The translations under genes and the position numbers were made by a program. The notes under the pieces were generated by a model. It was not told where the DNA came from. It searched no databases and saw nothing but the letters and a program-made list of their open reading frames with translations. Shown piece after piece: positions 29,586 through 38,250 of a stretch of DNA of 64,000 nucleotides. Within the stretch, counting starts at the first letter, position 1, and every line of letters starts with the position of its first letter. The stretch is from an uncultured Pelagibacteraceae bacterium (GTDB lineage Bacteria > Pseudomonadota > Alphaproteobacteria > Pelagibacterales > Pelagibacteraceae). The stretch is from NCBI GenBank assembly GCA_902530635.1, contig CACABC010000005.1, positions 1 to 64,000 of the forward strand. Reading direction: 5' to 3'.

Positions 29586-30320
29586 TTATTTTATTTTTTT
29601 ATATCCGGTTTTTTCAAGTTCTACGGCAAGCTCCATGCCACCTGATTTTACAATTTTCCCGTCTGACAATACGTGAACAAAGTCAGGTTTTATATAATTT
29701 AACAATCTTTGATAGTGGGTTATCACTAAAAAAGATTTTTTTTTATCACGGGATGAATTTACACCATTTGCAATAGTTTTTAATGCGTCAATATCTAAAC
29801 CAGAGTCTGTTTCGTCAAGTATCATAAAACTTGGATCTAAAATTTTCATTTGTAAAATTTCATTTTTTTTCTTTTCTCCGCCAGAAAAACCCACGTTAAG
29901 TTGTCTTGATAAAATTTTTTCATCAATTCCGAGTTCTGCTGATTTTTCCTTTACAATTTTCAAAAAGGTTAAGGTATCTAATTCTTTTTCTCCTTTTGAT
30001 TTTCTTACTTTGTTAAGAGAGGTTTTTAGAAAATTATTTGTGTTTACACCGGGTATTTCAGTTGGATATTGAAAAGCAAGAAAAATTCCTTTTTGCGCTC
30101 TCTCATCAACCGGTATTTCAATGAGATTTTTACCCTTATACTGAATTACTCCTGAAATATGATATCCATTCTTTCCAGAAAGAACATTGGCAAGTGTGCT
30201 TTTACCAGAACCGTTTGGGCCCATTATTGCATGAAGTTCGCCAGGTTTAATTGTAATATCTAAACCTTTAATAATATCTCTACTGTTAATGGAGGCTTTT
30301 AAGTTTTTGATCTCTAACAT
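29586..30320 (-). CDS. sufC: Fe-S assembly ATPase SufC
   Basis: ABC-type cytoplasmic ATPase that powers the SufBC2D scaffold; 244 residues. Walker A is GPNGSGKSTLANVLSG near residue 35, the ABC signature is NVGFSGGEKKKNEIL, and Walker B is SFMILDETDSGLD. The switch histidine is in VITHYQRLL. It overlaps sufB by one base and is followed by sufD. Confidence 0.98.
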   Translation of the reverse strand: MLEIKNLKASINSRDIIKGLDITIKPGELHAIMGPNGSGKSTLANVLSGKNGYHISGVIQYKGKNLIEIPVDERAQKGIFLAFQYPTEIPGVNTNNFLKTSLNKVRKSKGEKELDTLTFLKIVKEKSAELGIDEKILSRQLNVGFSGGEKKKNEILQMKILDPSFMILDETDSGLDIDALKTIANGVNSSRDKKKSFLVITHYQRLLNYIKPDFVHVLSDGKIVKSGGMELAVELEKTGYKKIK

Positions 30321-31756
30321 TATCCTACACTTCCCTCTAAACTAATTCCTACTAATTTTTGTGCTTCAACAGCAAATTCCATTGGTAATTGCTGAAGAAC
30401 CTCTTTACAAAAACCGTTAACAATTAAACTTACAGCTTCTTCTTGGTTCATACCTCTTTGATTACAATAAAATAATTGTTCGTCGTTTATTTTTGAAGTT
30501 GTTGCCTCATGTTCAACGGTAGATGAAGAATTTTTATTTTTGATGTATGGAACTGTGTGAGCACCACATTTGTTACCCATTAGTAAAGAGTCACACTGAG
30601 TAAAGTTTCTAGAGTTAGATGCATTTTTTCCAATATCAACTAAACCTCTATATGTGTTATCAGCTTGTCCTGCGGATATACCTTTGGAAATAATTTTACT
30701 TTTAGTGTTTTTTCCAAGATGTATCATTTTAGTCCCTGTATCCGCTTTTTGATGATTATTTGTAATTGCTATTGAATAAAATTCTCCGACAGAATTGTCG
30801 CCTTGTAAGATACAACTTGGATATTTCCATGTTATAGCTGAGCCAGTCTCAACTTGGGTCCAGGATATTTTTGAATTTTTTCCTCTGCATGCACCTCTTT
30901 TTGTTACGAAGTTATATATTCCTCCAACACCATCTTTGTCGCCAGGATACCAATTTTGAACTGTTGAATATTTTATTTCAGCATCATCAAGAGCTACTAG
31001 CTCTACGTTAGCAGCATGTAATTGATTTTCATCTCTCATAGGTGCTGTGCAGCCCTCAAGATAACTGACGTAACTTCCTTTATCTGCAATTATTAAAGTT
31101 CTTTCGAATTGACCAGTTTCTGATGCATTAATCCTGAAATAAGTAGAAAGTTCCATCGGACACCTAACTTTTGGTGGTATGTAAACAAATGAGCCATCAG
31201 TAAACACAGCTGAATTTAAAGTTGCAAAATAATGGTCAGTCAATGGTATAACTGAACCAAGATATTTCTTAACTAAATCAGGGTGGTTTCTTATTGCCTC
31301 AGAAATTGAGCAAAAAATTATCCCTTTTTTTGTAAGTTCCTCTTTATAAGTCGTAGCAACTGATACTGAGTCAAAAACTGCATCCACAGCAACACCGCTC
31401 AATCTTTTTTGTTCATTGAGTGGAATTCCAAGCTTTTTGTATGTTTCAATTAATTTTGGATCTACTTCATCTAGACTTTTTGGTTTTTCAGATGCACTTT
31501 TTGGAGCAGAATAATAATATAGATCCTGATAATTTATTTTTGGATATTTAGGTTTTTGCCAATTTGGTTCTTTAAGATTTTTTAATCTATTAAAAGCTTT
31601 TAATCTCCAATCAAGCATCCATTGAGGTTCTTTTTTCATTTTAGAAATAAACTTAATTGAATTTTCACTCAAACCTTTGGGTGCTCTTATACTTTCAATA
31701 TCTGTAGTAAAGCCATATTTATAGTCTTCTAAAGTATTTATATTTTGGTTTTTCAT
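30320..31756 (-). CDS. sufB: Fe-S assembly protein SufB
   Basis: Core scaffold subunit on which the Fe-S cluster is built; 478 residues. Diagnostic segments are FIYP-like [18 protein letters not shown] near residue 190, [20 protein letters not shown] near 235, and [10 protein letters not shown] with [17 protein letters not shown] near the C-terminus, followed by [19 protein letters not shown]. It overlaps iscR by one base, so the regulator and scaffold are co-transcribed. Confidence 0.98.
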   Translation of the reverse strand: MKNQNINTLEDYKYGFTTDIESIRAPKGLSENSIKFISKMKKEPQWMLDWRLKAFNRLKNLKEPNWQKPKYPKINYQDLYYYSAPKSASEKPKSLDEVDPKLIETYKKLGIPLNEQKRLSGVAVDAVFDSVSVATTYKEELTKKGIIFCSISEAIRNHPDLVKKYLGSVIPLTDHYFATLNSAVFTDGSFVYIPPKVRCPMELSTYFRINASETGQFERTLIIADKGSYVSYLEGCTAPMRDENQLHAANVELVALDDAEIKYSTVQNWYPGDKDGVGGIYNFVTKRGACRGKNSKISWTQVETGSAITWKYPSCILQGDNSVGEFYSIAITNNHQKADTGTKMIHLGKNTKSKIISKGISAGQADNTYRGLVDIGKNASNSRNFTQCDSLLMGNKCGAHTVPYIKNKNSSSTVEHEATTSKINDEQLFYCNQRGMNQEEAVSLIVNGFCKEVLQQLPMEFAVEAQKLVGISLEGSVG

Positions 31757-32175
31757 TAGTTTTTATTTTTTTGATCTAAAAAATCATTAAGGCTTTTACT
31801 TTCAAAAAACAAATTTATATGTTGTTCTAAATCATCCCATAAATTGTGTGTTATACATTTGGTTGATTTACCATGACATCCTCTTTTAGAATCTTTTTTA
31901 CAATTTAGTGTCTTTATATTTTCATCTACTGCAAAAATAATATTAGAAAGTTTAATTTCTTTTGGATTTCTATCAAGAATATACCCACCTCCAGAACCTC
32001 TAATGCTTTTAACCAATTTTTTATTTTTAAGCCTAGAAAAAAGTTGTTCTAAGTAAGACAGAGAAATATTTTGTCTCAAAGATATATCGTTAAGACTTAC
32101 TGGTTTACCATTTTGATATATAGCAATATCGGCCATTGCCATTACTGCATATCTGCCTTTTGTTGTTAGTTTCAT
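31756..32175 (-). CDS. iscR: Rrf2-family Fe-S regulator (IscR-like)
   Basis: Winged-helix regulator of the Rrf2 family heading the suf operon; 139 residues. The DNA-binding region is [18 protein letters not shown] through [28 protein letters not shown]. The Fe-S ligands are visible as Cys, Cys, Cys, His in [16 protein letters not shown] followed by ITH near residues 92-110, matching the IscR ligand set. A matching operator overlaps the promoter in front of it, which suggests autoregulation by cluster occupancy. Confidence 0.92.
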   Translation of the reverse strand: MKLTTKGRYAVMAMADIAIYQNGKPVSLNDISLRQNISLSYLEQLFSRLKNKKLVKSIRGSGGGYILDRNPKEIKLSNIIFAVDENIKTLNCKKDSKRGCHGKSTKCITHNLWDDLEQHINLFFESKSLNDFLDQKNKN

Positions 32176-32203
32176 TTTAACCTTTATTTGCAGGGTTTAT
32201 TTA

Positions 32204-32230
32204 ATAATTCCCAGTAAAATAGTCAACTTT
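32204..32230 (-). promoter_or_regulatory. IscR type 1-like operator over the suf promoter -35
   Basis: On the minus strand, TTGACTATTTTACTGGG resembles the E. coli IscR type 1 consensus YYGACTRWWWYAGTCRR: the left half-site is perfect and the right half-site matches at most positions. Its TTGACT is also the best -35 hexamer, with a weaker AT-rich -10 (TAAATA) 17 nt on. A repressor bound here would block polymerase. It lies about 35 nt upstream of the iscR start codon. Confidence 0.65.
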
Positions 32231-32310
32231 AATAATAAATAAATTTGAAGCAGTTAAAACATGCTATAAATCTATTTTTTTTTTGAAAATAATTATCATT
32301 ATTAAAAATT

Positions 32311-32967
32311 ATGAAACAAAAAAGTTCAGAAATTTTCATTCCAGGTCCAAGCGGAAGATTGCATGGGAAATATTTTAAAAATCCTAAAAAGAACTCTCCA
32401 GTAGCAATAGTTTTGCAACCACATCCACAGTATGGGGGAACAATGAATAATAGAGTTGTTATTGAAACATATAATGTTTTTATAAAAAATAATTTTTCTG
32501 TATTAAGAATTAATTTTAGGGGTGTTGGAAAAAGTGATGGTACATTTGATAATGGTCAAGGAGAATTATCAGATGCAGCTGCTGCATTAGATTGGATAGA
32601 AAGAGAGAATCAGGATTATAGTCAGTGTTGGGTATCAGGATTTTCTTTTGGATCGTTAATATGCATGCAATTAATAATGAGAAGACCAGAAGTAAATAAA
32701 TTTATTGCAATTTCACCTCAACCAAATGTATATGATTTTACTTTTCTTGCTCCATGTCCTGCTTCAGGACAAGTTATTTATGGTGAAAAAGACGAGCTTG
32801 TTTCAAAAAACAGCATAAATGATCTTAATAATAGATTGAAAAGTCAAAAAGGAATTGAAGTTAACTTTTCTGAAATAAAAAATTCAAACCATTTTTTTAA
32901 GGATAAAGAAGAAGATTTAAAAAAAACTATCGATAAATACATTAAAGACAAAACTAAACTTATTTAA
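32311..32967 (+). CDS. Alpha/beta hydrolase (COG2945-like)
   Basis: A 218-residue serine hydrolase-fold protein. The N-terminal segment IFIPGPSGRLHGKYF and the oxyanion region VLQPHPQYGGTMNNRVV are typical of the COG2945-type alpha/beta hydrolases. The nucleophile serine is in VSGFSFGSLI near residue 110, an acidic residue in YGEKDELV near 170, and a likely catalytic His in NSNHFFK near 194. The substrate is unknown. It is divergent from iscR and convergent with anmK, overlapping its stop by 8 nt. Confidence 0.85.
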   Translation: MKQKSSEIFIPGPSGRLHGKYFKNPKKNSPVAIVLQPHPQYGGTMNNRVVIETYNVFIKNNFSVLRINFRGVGKSDGTFDNGQGELSDAAAALDWIERENQDYSQCWVSGFSFGSLICMQLIMRRPEVNKFIAISPQPNVYDFTFLAPCPASGQVIYGEKDELVSKNSINDLNNRLKSQKGIEVNFSEIKNSNHFFKDKEEDLKKTIDKYIKDKTKLI

Positions 32968-34036
32968 TTTTTACAATTGTTCCACCAGATTGGGCTTCTT
33001 TTATACCGGTAGTTCCTGGAAATGATATTGGAAGATTGAGATATGATCTTATAGAGATATAAGCAAAAGCCTGTGACTCAACGAAGTCTCCATTAATTCC
33101 TAAATTATCTATTAATTCAATTTTTCCATTTATTTTTTGTTGTATTCTTTCTAACAAGAATTTATTTTTACGTCCTCCACCACATACAAAAATTTTATTA
33201 TCTAAAGAAATTCTTGCTATAATTTCTGCTGTTAATTCAGTTAAAGTTGCTGCGCCATCTTCTATTGATAAACCTCTAATAAAGGATAGATCAAAATCAT
33301 TAATATCATAGGATTTGTTTTGTTCTATATTGAAATGAAAATTTTCCATTGTCTGATTTAAAATAATTTTATTTATTTTTCCTGATTTAGCCAATAAACC
33401 ATCTTTATCGAAATTTTTTTTTGAATTTAGCCTTATCCATTTATCGATTAAACAATTTCCAGGTCCTATATCGGTACTAAAAATTATATTATTGTTTTTT
33501 AATGAAGTTAAATTAGCTATTCCACCAATATTTAAGATTGATACAGGTAAAGATATTTTTTTTTGTTCAACTATTAATTTGTGAAATATTGGAGCGAGTG
33601 GTGCTCCTTGGCCTCCATTCTGGAGATCATTTTCCCTAAAATTGTAAACAACATCTTTTTTAATAAGTTGTGATAGTAGTTTACCATCACCTAATTGTTT
33701 TGAAATTTTCTCTGATGCATTGTGAAAAATAGTTTGTCCATGGAAGCCCACCATATCAAAATTCTCGTTAGATAAATTAGTCACAATTTCAGCATGGAAT
33801 ATGGTTATCTTTTTTTCTAGTTTTGCAATTTCTTTACTTAATATTTTTAAATCTTTTGAGGAGTTAATCCCTTCTTTCAATTTATGAATATTTTCGTAAA
33901 TATCATCGTTATATTTAAAATATTTGTCTAAAATTACAGTGTATTTGTTTGTGCCATTAGATTTTACAATTGAAGCATCTACACCATCCCCTGATGTACC
34001 ACTCATTAAACCCAAAGCTGTATATTCTTTACTCAT
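32960..34036 (-). CDS. anmK: Anhydro-N-acetylmuramic acid kinase
   Basis: Cell-wall recycling enzyme that phosphorylates and opens anhydro-MurNAc; 358 residues. The N-terminal ATP site GLMSGTSGDGVDASIV is diagnostic. Further motifs are HGQTIFHN, NIGGIANLT near residue 180, DIGPGNCLID, and the C-terminal FVCGGGRKNKFLLERIQQKI. It lies back to back with tyrS, a pairing seen in other alphaproteobacteria. Confidence 0.95.
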   Translation of the reverse strand: MSKEYTALGLMSGTSGDGVDASIVKSNGTNKYTVILDKYFKYNDDIYENIHKLKEGINSSKDLKILSKEIAKLEKKITIFHAEIVTNLSNENFDMVGFHGQTIFHNASEKISKQLGDGKLLSQLIKKDVVYNFRENDLQNGGQGAPLAPIFHKLIVEQKKISLPVSILNIGGIANLTSLKNNNIIFSTDIGPGNCLIDKWIRLNSKKNFDKDGLLAKSGKINKIILNQTMENFHFNIEQNKSYDINDFDLSFIRGLSIEDGAATLTELTAEIIARISLDNKIFVCGGGRKNKFLLERIQQKINGKIELIDNLGINGDFVESQAFAYISIRSYLNLPISFPGTTGIKEAQSGGTIVKIK

Positions 34037-34063
34037 ATTTATATTTATTTATATAAATTTTTG

Positions 34064-34069
34064 TATAAT
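34064..34069 (+). promoter_or_regulatory. -10 box of tyrS
   Basis: A perfect TATAAT lies 24 nt before the tyrS ATG, which implies a leader of only about 18 nt. There is therefore no room for a T-box or other tyrosine-responsive leader. The -35 side is plain AT-rich sequence. Confidence 0.5.
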
Positions 34070-34093
34070 AGTAGCATTAGCATATAAAGCTCT

Positions 34094-35335
34094 ATGAAAA
34101 ATGCTTTTTTATCCGAAATGAATTCTAGAGGTTTTCTAAATCAATGCACAGATTTGGACAAACTTGAAAGAATTTTAAACGGAAAATCAATTAAAGCTTA
34201 TATAGGTTTTGATAGTACAGCACCAAGCCTGCATGTAGGTAGTTTGCTTCAAATAATGGTCTTGAGGCTTTTGCAGAAACATGGCCATCAGCCAATAGTG
34301 TTACTAGGAGGTGGAACAACATTAATAGGTGATCCTTCAGGAAAAGATTCGACTAGAAAATTCTTACAACACAAAGATATTAAAAAAAATATATCCAGTA
34401 TTAAAAAAATTTTTGAAAAACTTTTACCTTCAAAAAATAAAAAAACTAAACCCATCTTTGTAGATAATTATGATTGGCTTGGAAAACTAAAATATATCGA
34501 TTTTCTAAGAGATGTTGGAAAACATTTTACAATAAATAAAATGCTAACCTTTGATAGTGTAAAACTTAGACTAGATAGAGAGCAGTCTCTTAGTTACATG
34601 GAGTTTAATTATATGATTTTACAAGCCTATGATTTTTACCAGTTATTTAAAGATCAAAATTGTATATTGCAATTAGGCGGATCGGATCAATGGGGTAACA
34701 TTGTTAATGGAGTTGAACTAATTAGGAGAACATTACAAAAAGAGGCTTTTGGTCTTACTACACCACTTATAACTTTGTCTACAGGTGCTAAAATGGGAAA
34801 AACTGAAAAAGGAGCAGTTTGGTTAGACAAAAAAATGTTCACTCCATATGAATATTGGCAATTCTGGAGAAATACAGCTGACGAGGACGTAAAAAAATTT
34901 TTAAAATACTTTACGGAAATAGAGATGGATCAAATTTCAAATAAAATTAACAGTGAAAAAGATATCAATAAATTAAAAATACTTTTAGCAAATGAGACCA
35001 CTAGTATTTTACATGGTGCTAAGGCCTCTAAAGATAGTCAGGAAACTGCGGAAACAACATTTTCTAAAGGTGGAATTGGAAAAAATATTCCTGAAAGAAA
35101 AATTTCAAAAGATTCTGTTGTTAAAGGTATTAATATTTTAGATTTGATATTTCAAAACGATCTTTTAAGTTCAAAAAGTGAAGCTAGAAGAATAATAAAA
35201 AATAAAGGTATCAAAATAAATGATAAAGTTATTGATGATGATAAAAAGGTTGTTGGAATAAATGAGTTCGAAGGTAAAAATTATATTAAATTATCTGTAG
35301 GCAAAAAAACTCATGTAAAAGTTACAATTACTTAG
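34094..35335 (+). CDS. tyrS: Tyrosyl-tRNA synthetase
   Basis: Class I aminoacyl-tRNA synthetase charging tRNA-Tyr; 413 residues. The HIGH-like motif appears as PSLHVGSLLQI near residue 45, the tyrosine pocket as QAYDFYQLF and QLGGSDQWGNI, and the KMSKS-like loop as AKMGKTEKGAVW near 237. The C-terminal S4 RNA-binding domain (SKSEARRIIKNKGIKIND) is present. It overlaps the convergent AsmA-like gene by 8 nt. Confidence 0.98.
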   Translation: MKNAFLSEMNSRGFLNQCTDLDKLERILNGKSIKAYIGFDSTAPSLHVGSLLQIMVLRLLQKHGHQPIVLLGGGTTLIGDPSGKDSTRKFLQHKDIKKNISSIKKIFEKLLPSKNKKTKPIFVDNYDWLGKLKYIDFLRDVGKHFTINKMLTFDSVKLRLDREQSLSYMEFNYMILQAYDFYQLFKDQNCILQLGGSDQWGNIVNGVELIRRTLQKEAFGLTTPLITLSTGAKMGKTEKGAVWLDKKMFTPYEYWQFWRNTADEDVKKFLKYFTEIEMDQISNKINSEKDINKLKILLANETTSILHGAKASKDSQETAETTFSKGGIGKNIPERKISKDSVVKGINILDLIFQNDLLSSKSEARRIIKNKGIKINDKVIDDDKKVVGINEFEGKNYIKLSVGKKTHVKVTIT

Positions 35336-37154
35336 ATTGTTTTTTTTTCATCTCCTCTAATGCTCGGGTAATAAATCTAGGTGTTAATGTTTTTACTGGA
35401 TTTACAGTAGTTTTAAAATCCTCTGTAGAGCCTTTAATTTTAAAACTGACCCCAAAAATTCCTTCACCAACTTTTTTTCCGATTAATATATCGCCTACTA
35501 CAGGAATTTTTGAAACTATATTATTTAATGTTTTGGCTGGCACTAATGTTCCTCGTAAACTTAAAATATCTTTTTTCTTATCAAAATATCCTTCAACTAA
35601 TACAGAAATAGATGGTCCAATGATAAAGATTTCTTTTATATCCATCCATGTAGAACTACTTTCATATTTTATTACCAAGCTATCAAAGCTTATACCGTCT
35701 CCTCTTAATGCGTCAGTCAAACCTTTTAAATCAGCTAAACTTAATAGCTTAGCTAAACCGGGTGCTTTGTTTAATTTAAAATTTTTTATTTCTAAAACAC
35801 CTGAAGATTTTTTATTATTAGATTTAGATGAATAAGTTAAGTTACCTCCCTCTAGACCTTCAAAAAAATCATAACTATTTACTAATGGTCTAGCAATATC
35901 TGAATAAATCTCCACTAAACTCATATTAGTATTTTTTTCTTTTTTAATAGAAATATCTAAAAATTTATCTTCTTCAAATTCACTTTTTGCAGATATTTTT
36001 TCTAACTTACCTTTCTTAACTAATCCAACCATTCTGAATTTATTAAATGGAAACTCTGTATCTGTTAATACTTTAGAAAAGTCTGCCTCTATATTTTTTG
36101 AAATTTTCTTCAAAAAATTATTATTCTTCTCTGGCTCATCTAATTCTTTTAATAAAATTGTTGCATCAAAAATTTTTCCATCAACAATTATAGACTCCTT
36201 GTTATTTTTAATAATAAAATCATTATTTACAGTTTTATTTTCTTTTGTTTTTACTCTAATTTTTTTGAAGTCTACAAGGTTATAGGTTTTATTTAATACC
36301 ATATCATCAATTTCAAAAAAATTATCTTCATTTTGAAGAGTAAGATTTTTTATTAATATATTTTTGTTGTCTCTAAATGAGAGATCCGTTTGTAATGAAA
36401 AACTTTCTCCAACTTTGATTGATTTATTAATTATGGATAATCCTACTTTATTACTTTGTAAAATAATTTTTGATTCTGCTTTAAAGCTAATTGCGCCTTT
36501 TGATTTATAAAACTCTATTTTACCATTCTTAATACTAATCGTGTTATACTTTGAAGATAAATTTTTAATCTTTAATTGTTTGTTAAAGTAAGAAAAGCGG
36601 AAATTTAATTCTGAAATCTTATGATTATTATTATGTATAAATTCAGTATCTTTTACAATCCCGTTTAAAACAAAATCATCTGCCAATTTGTAATTTTTAT
36701 CAAAAGTAAATTCAGAATTTATTTTAACTTTTGATTTTTTAATTTTATTTAAACTACTTTGATTAAACTGATCTAATTTTAGTATATTTGCGACTAATTT
36801 TATTGAATTAAAATTTAAATATTTGGTTTCAACTATAATCTTTTTTATTCCAACCTCTTTTTTTAAAGTAGAAACCAAATCTATATTTGCTCTTAGCATA
36901 TCTAGTGGGATCTTTGCTGATTGATATTCAACTTCAGGATCAATAAATTTTATAAATAAGGTTAGCTTCTTAATATCTAGCAAAATTGAAATTTTTTTAA
37001 AATCTAAATCAATATTTTTCTCATTCTTTTTAATTTCCGACTTAATAATATAATTAAACCTATCTGTCTCATAACCGTAGAAAGACAAGTAAGATATTAA
37101 AAAAACAAATGATACTAAAAGTAATAAAAATATAGAAAGAAAAAATTTTTTCAT
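35328..37154 (-). CDS. AsmA/YhdP-like membrane-anchored protein
   Basis: A 608-residue protein with one N-terminal transmembrane anchor (FFLSIFLLLLVSFVFLISYL) and a long periplasmic part rich in beta-strand-like Lys/Asn/Ile repeats. The C-terminal end (GSTEDFKTTVNPVKTLTPRF) and the middle GLADLKGL-type segments match the AsmA-like C-terminal domain of the YhdP/TamB group. Relatives are linked to lipid transport to the outer membrane; that function is inferred here. It directly follows prfB with no spacer. Confidence 0.75.
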   Translation of the reverse strand: MKKFFLSIFLLLLVSFVFLISYLSFYGYETDRFNYIIKSEIKKNEKNIDLDFKKISILLDIKKLTLFIKFIDPEVEYQSAKIPLDMLRANIDLVSTLKKEVGIKKIIVETKYLNFNSIKLVANILKLDQFNQSSLNKIKKSKVKINSEFTFDKNYKLADDFVLNGIVKDTEFIHNNNHKISELNFRFSYFNKQLKIKNLSSKYNTISIKNGKIEFYKSKGAISFKAESKIILQSNKVGLSIINKSIKVGESFSLQTDLSFRDNKNILIKNLTLQNEDNFFEIDDMVLNKTYNLVDFKKIRVKTKENKTVNNDFIIKNNKESIIVDGKIFDATILLKELDEPEKNNNFLKKISKNIEADFSKVLTDTEFPFNKFRMVGLVKKGKLEKISAKSEFEEDKFLDISIKKEKNTNMSLVEIYSDIARPLVNSYDFFEGLEGGNLTYSSKSNNKKSSGVLEIKNFKLNKAPGLAKLLSLADLKGLTDALRGDGISFDSLVIKYESSSTWMDIKEIFIIGPSISVLVEGYFDKKKDILSLRGTLVPAKTLNNIVSKIPVVGDILIGKKVGEGIFGVSFKIKGSTEDFKTTVNPVKTLTPRFITRALEEMKKKQSK

Positions 37155-38250
37155 TTATTTTTTTGAGCCAAAAATTCCACCCTCAATAAATTTATCTATA
37201 TTTCCATTTAAAACTTGATCTGGATTTGTATCTTCTATCTTGTATCTCAAATCTTTTACAAGCCTATAAGGTTGTAAAACATATGATCTTATTTGGTGTC
37301 CCCATCCAATATCAGTTTTTGCTTCAATCTGACTTTGATTCTTCTCCTCCCTTTTTTGAATTTCATACTCATAAAGTCTAGCTTTCAACATTTTGTAGCA
37401 GGTCTCTTTATTTTTATGTTGTGATCTTTCATTCTGACATTGAACTACTGTTTTTGTTGGTAAGTGTGTAATTCTAACTGCACTATCTGTCGTATTCACA
37501 TGTTGTCCTCCCGCACCGCTTGAACGGTAGGTGTCTATTCTTAAATCTTTTTCGTCTATAACAATATCTATACTGTCATCAACAGAAGGATATACCCAAA
37601 TGCTTGCAAAACTGGTGTGTCTTCTTGCACCTGAATCAAACGGTGATATTCTGACTAAACGATGTACGCCAGACTCTTTTTTCATTAAACCGTATAAATT
37701 TTCACCTGTTACTTTTAAGGTGCAAGACTTAATCCCTGCTTCTTCTCCCTTATGTTCACTAATCATTTGATAACTAAATTTTTTTTTATCAAACCACTTT
37801 AAATACATTCTTCTTAGCATATCTGCCCAATCCTGGCTTTCTGTTCCTCCTGCACCAGCATGAATTTCCATGTAAATATCTAAATTATCATTTTCGCCAG
37901 ACAAAAAGCATTTGGTTTCAAAAACTTTAATTTCTTTTAGAATGTTTAAAATTTTCTTTGAACAATCGTTTAATATTACTGAGTCTTTTTCTTCAATAGC
38001 TAATTTGTTTAAATCTAGAAGGTTGTTGATTTCATTCGCTGAATTTGTATAAAACTCAAGTATACTTTCAAGAAAATTTTTTTCTTTTGTTACTTTTTTT
38101 GATTTGTTGCTGTCCTTCCAAAAATCTTTTTTTAATATTTCCTGGTTTAAACTTGAGATTTTATCTTCAACTTTTTTTTCATCAAAGATACCCCCTAATA
38201 TTTCTTAAAGATTTTTCAGACAACTGATAATTTTTTTCAAAATCGTTCAT
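37155..38250 (-). CDS. prfB: Peptide chain release factor 2 (programmed +1 frameshift)
   Basis: Release factor that reads UAA and UGA. The ORF track shows only the C-terminal 249 residues, but the gene starts at the ATG at 38250. It reads 22 codons (MNDFEKNYQLSEKS...GYL) to an in-frame TGA at 38184-38182, then continues one base on as DEKKVEDKISSLNQEIL to 37155. The joined protein is about 364 residues, the length of E. coli RF2. The peptidyl-hydrolysis motif region RSSGAGGQHVNTTDSAVRI is intact. The start overlaps the mrcA stop (TAATG). Confidence 0.96.
38181..38196 (-). promoter_or_regulatory. RF2 recoding site
   Basis: The minus strand reads AGGGGGTATCTTTGAT. It has the Shine-Dalgarno-like AGGGGG, a 3-nt spacer, the slippery CTT codon and the in-frame TGA, the same core as in E. 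coli prfB except for the final base. It makes RF2 synthesis depend on slow termination at UGA, so RF2 controls its own level. Confidence 0.95.

Noticed and set aside
34037-34093. T-box or other leader element before tyrS
   Set aside because: The leader implied by the -10 box is only about 18 nt, and T-boxes are not expected in alphaproteobacteria.
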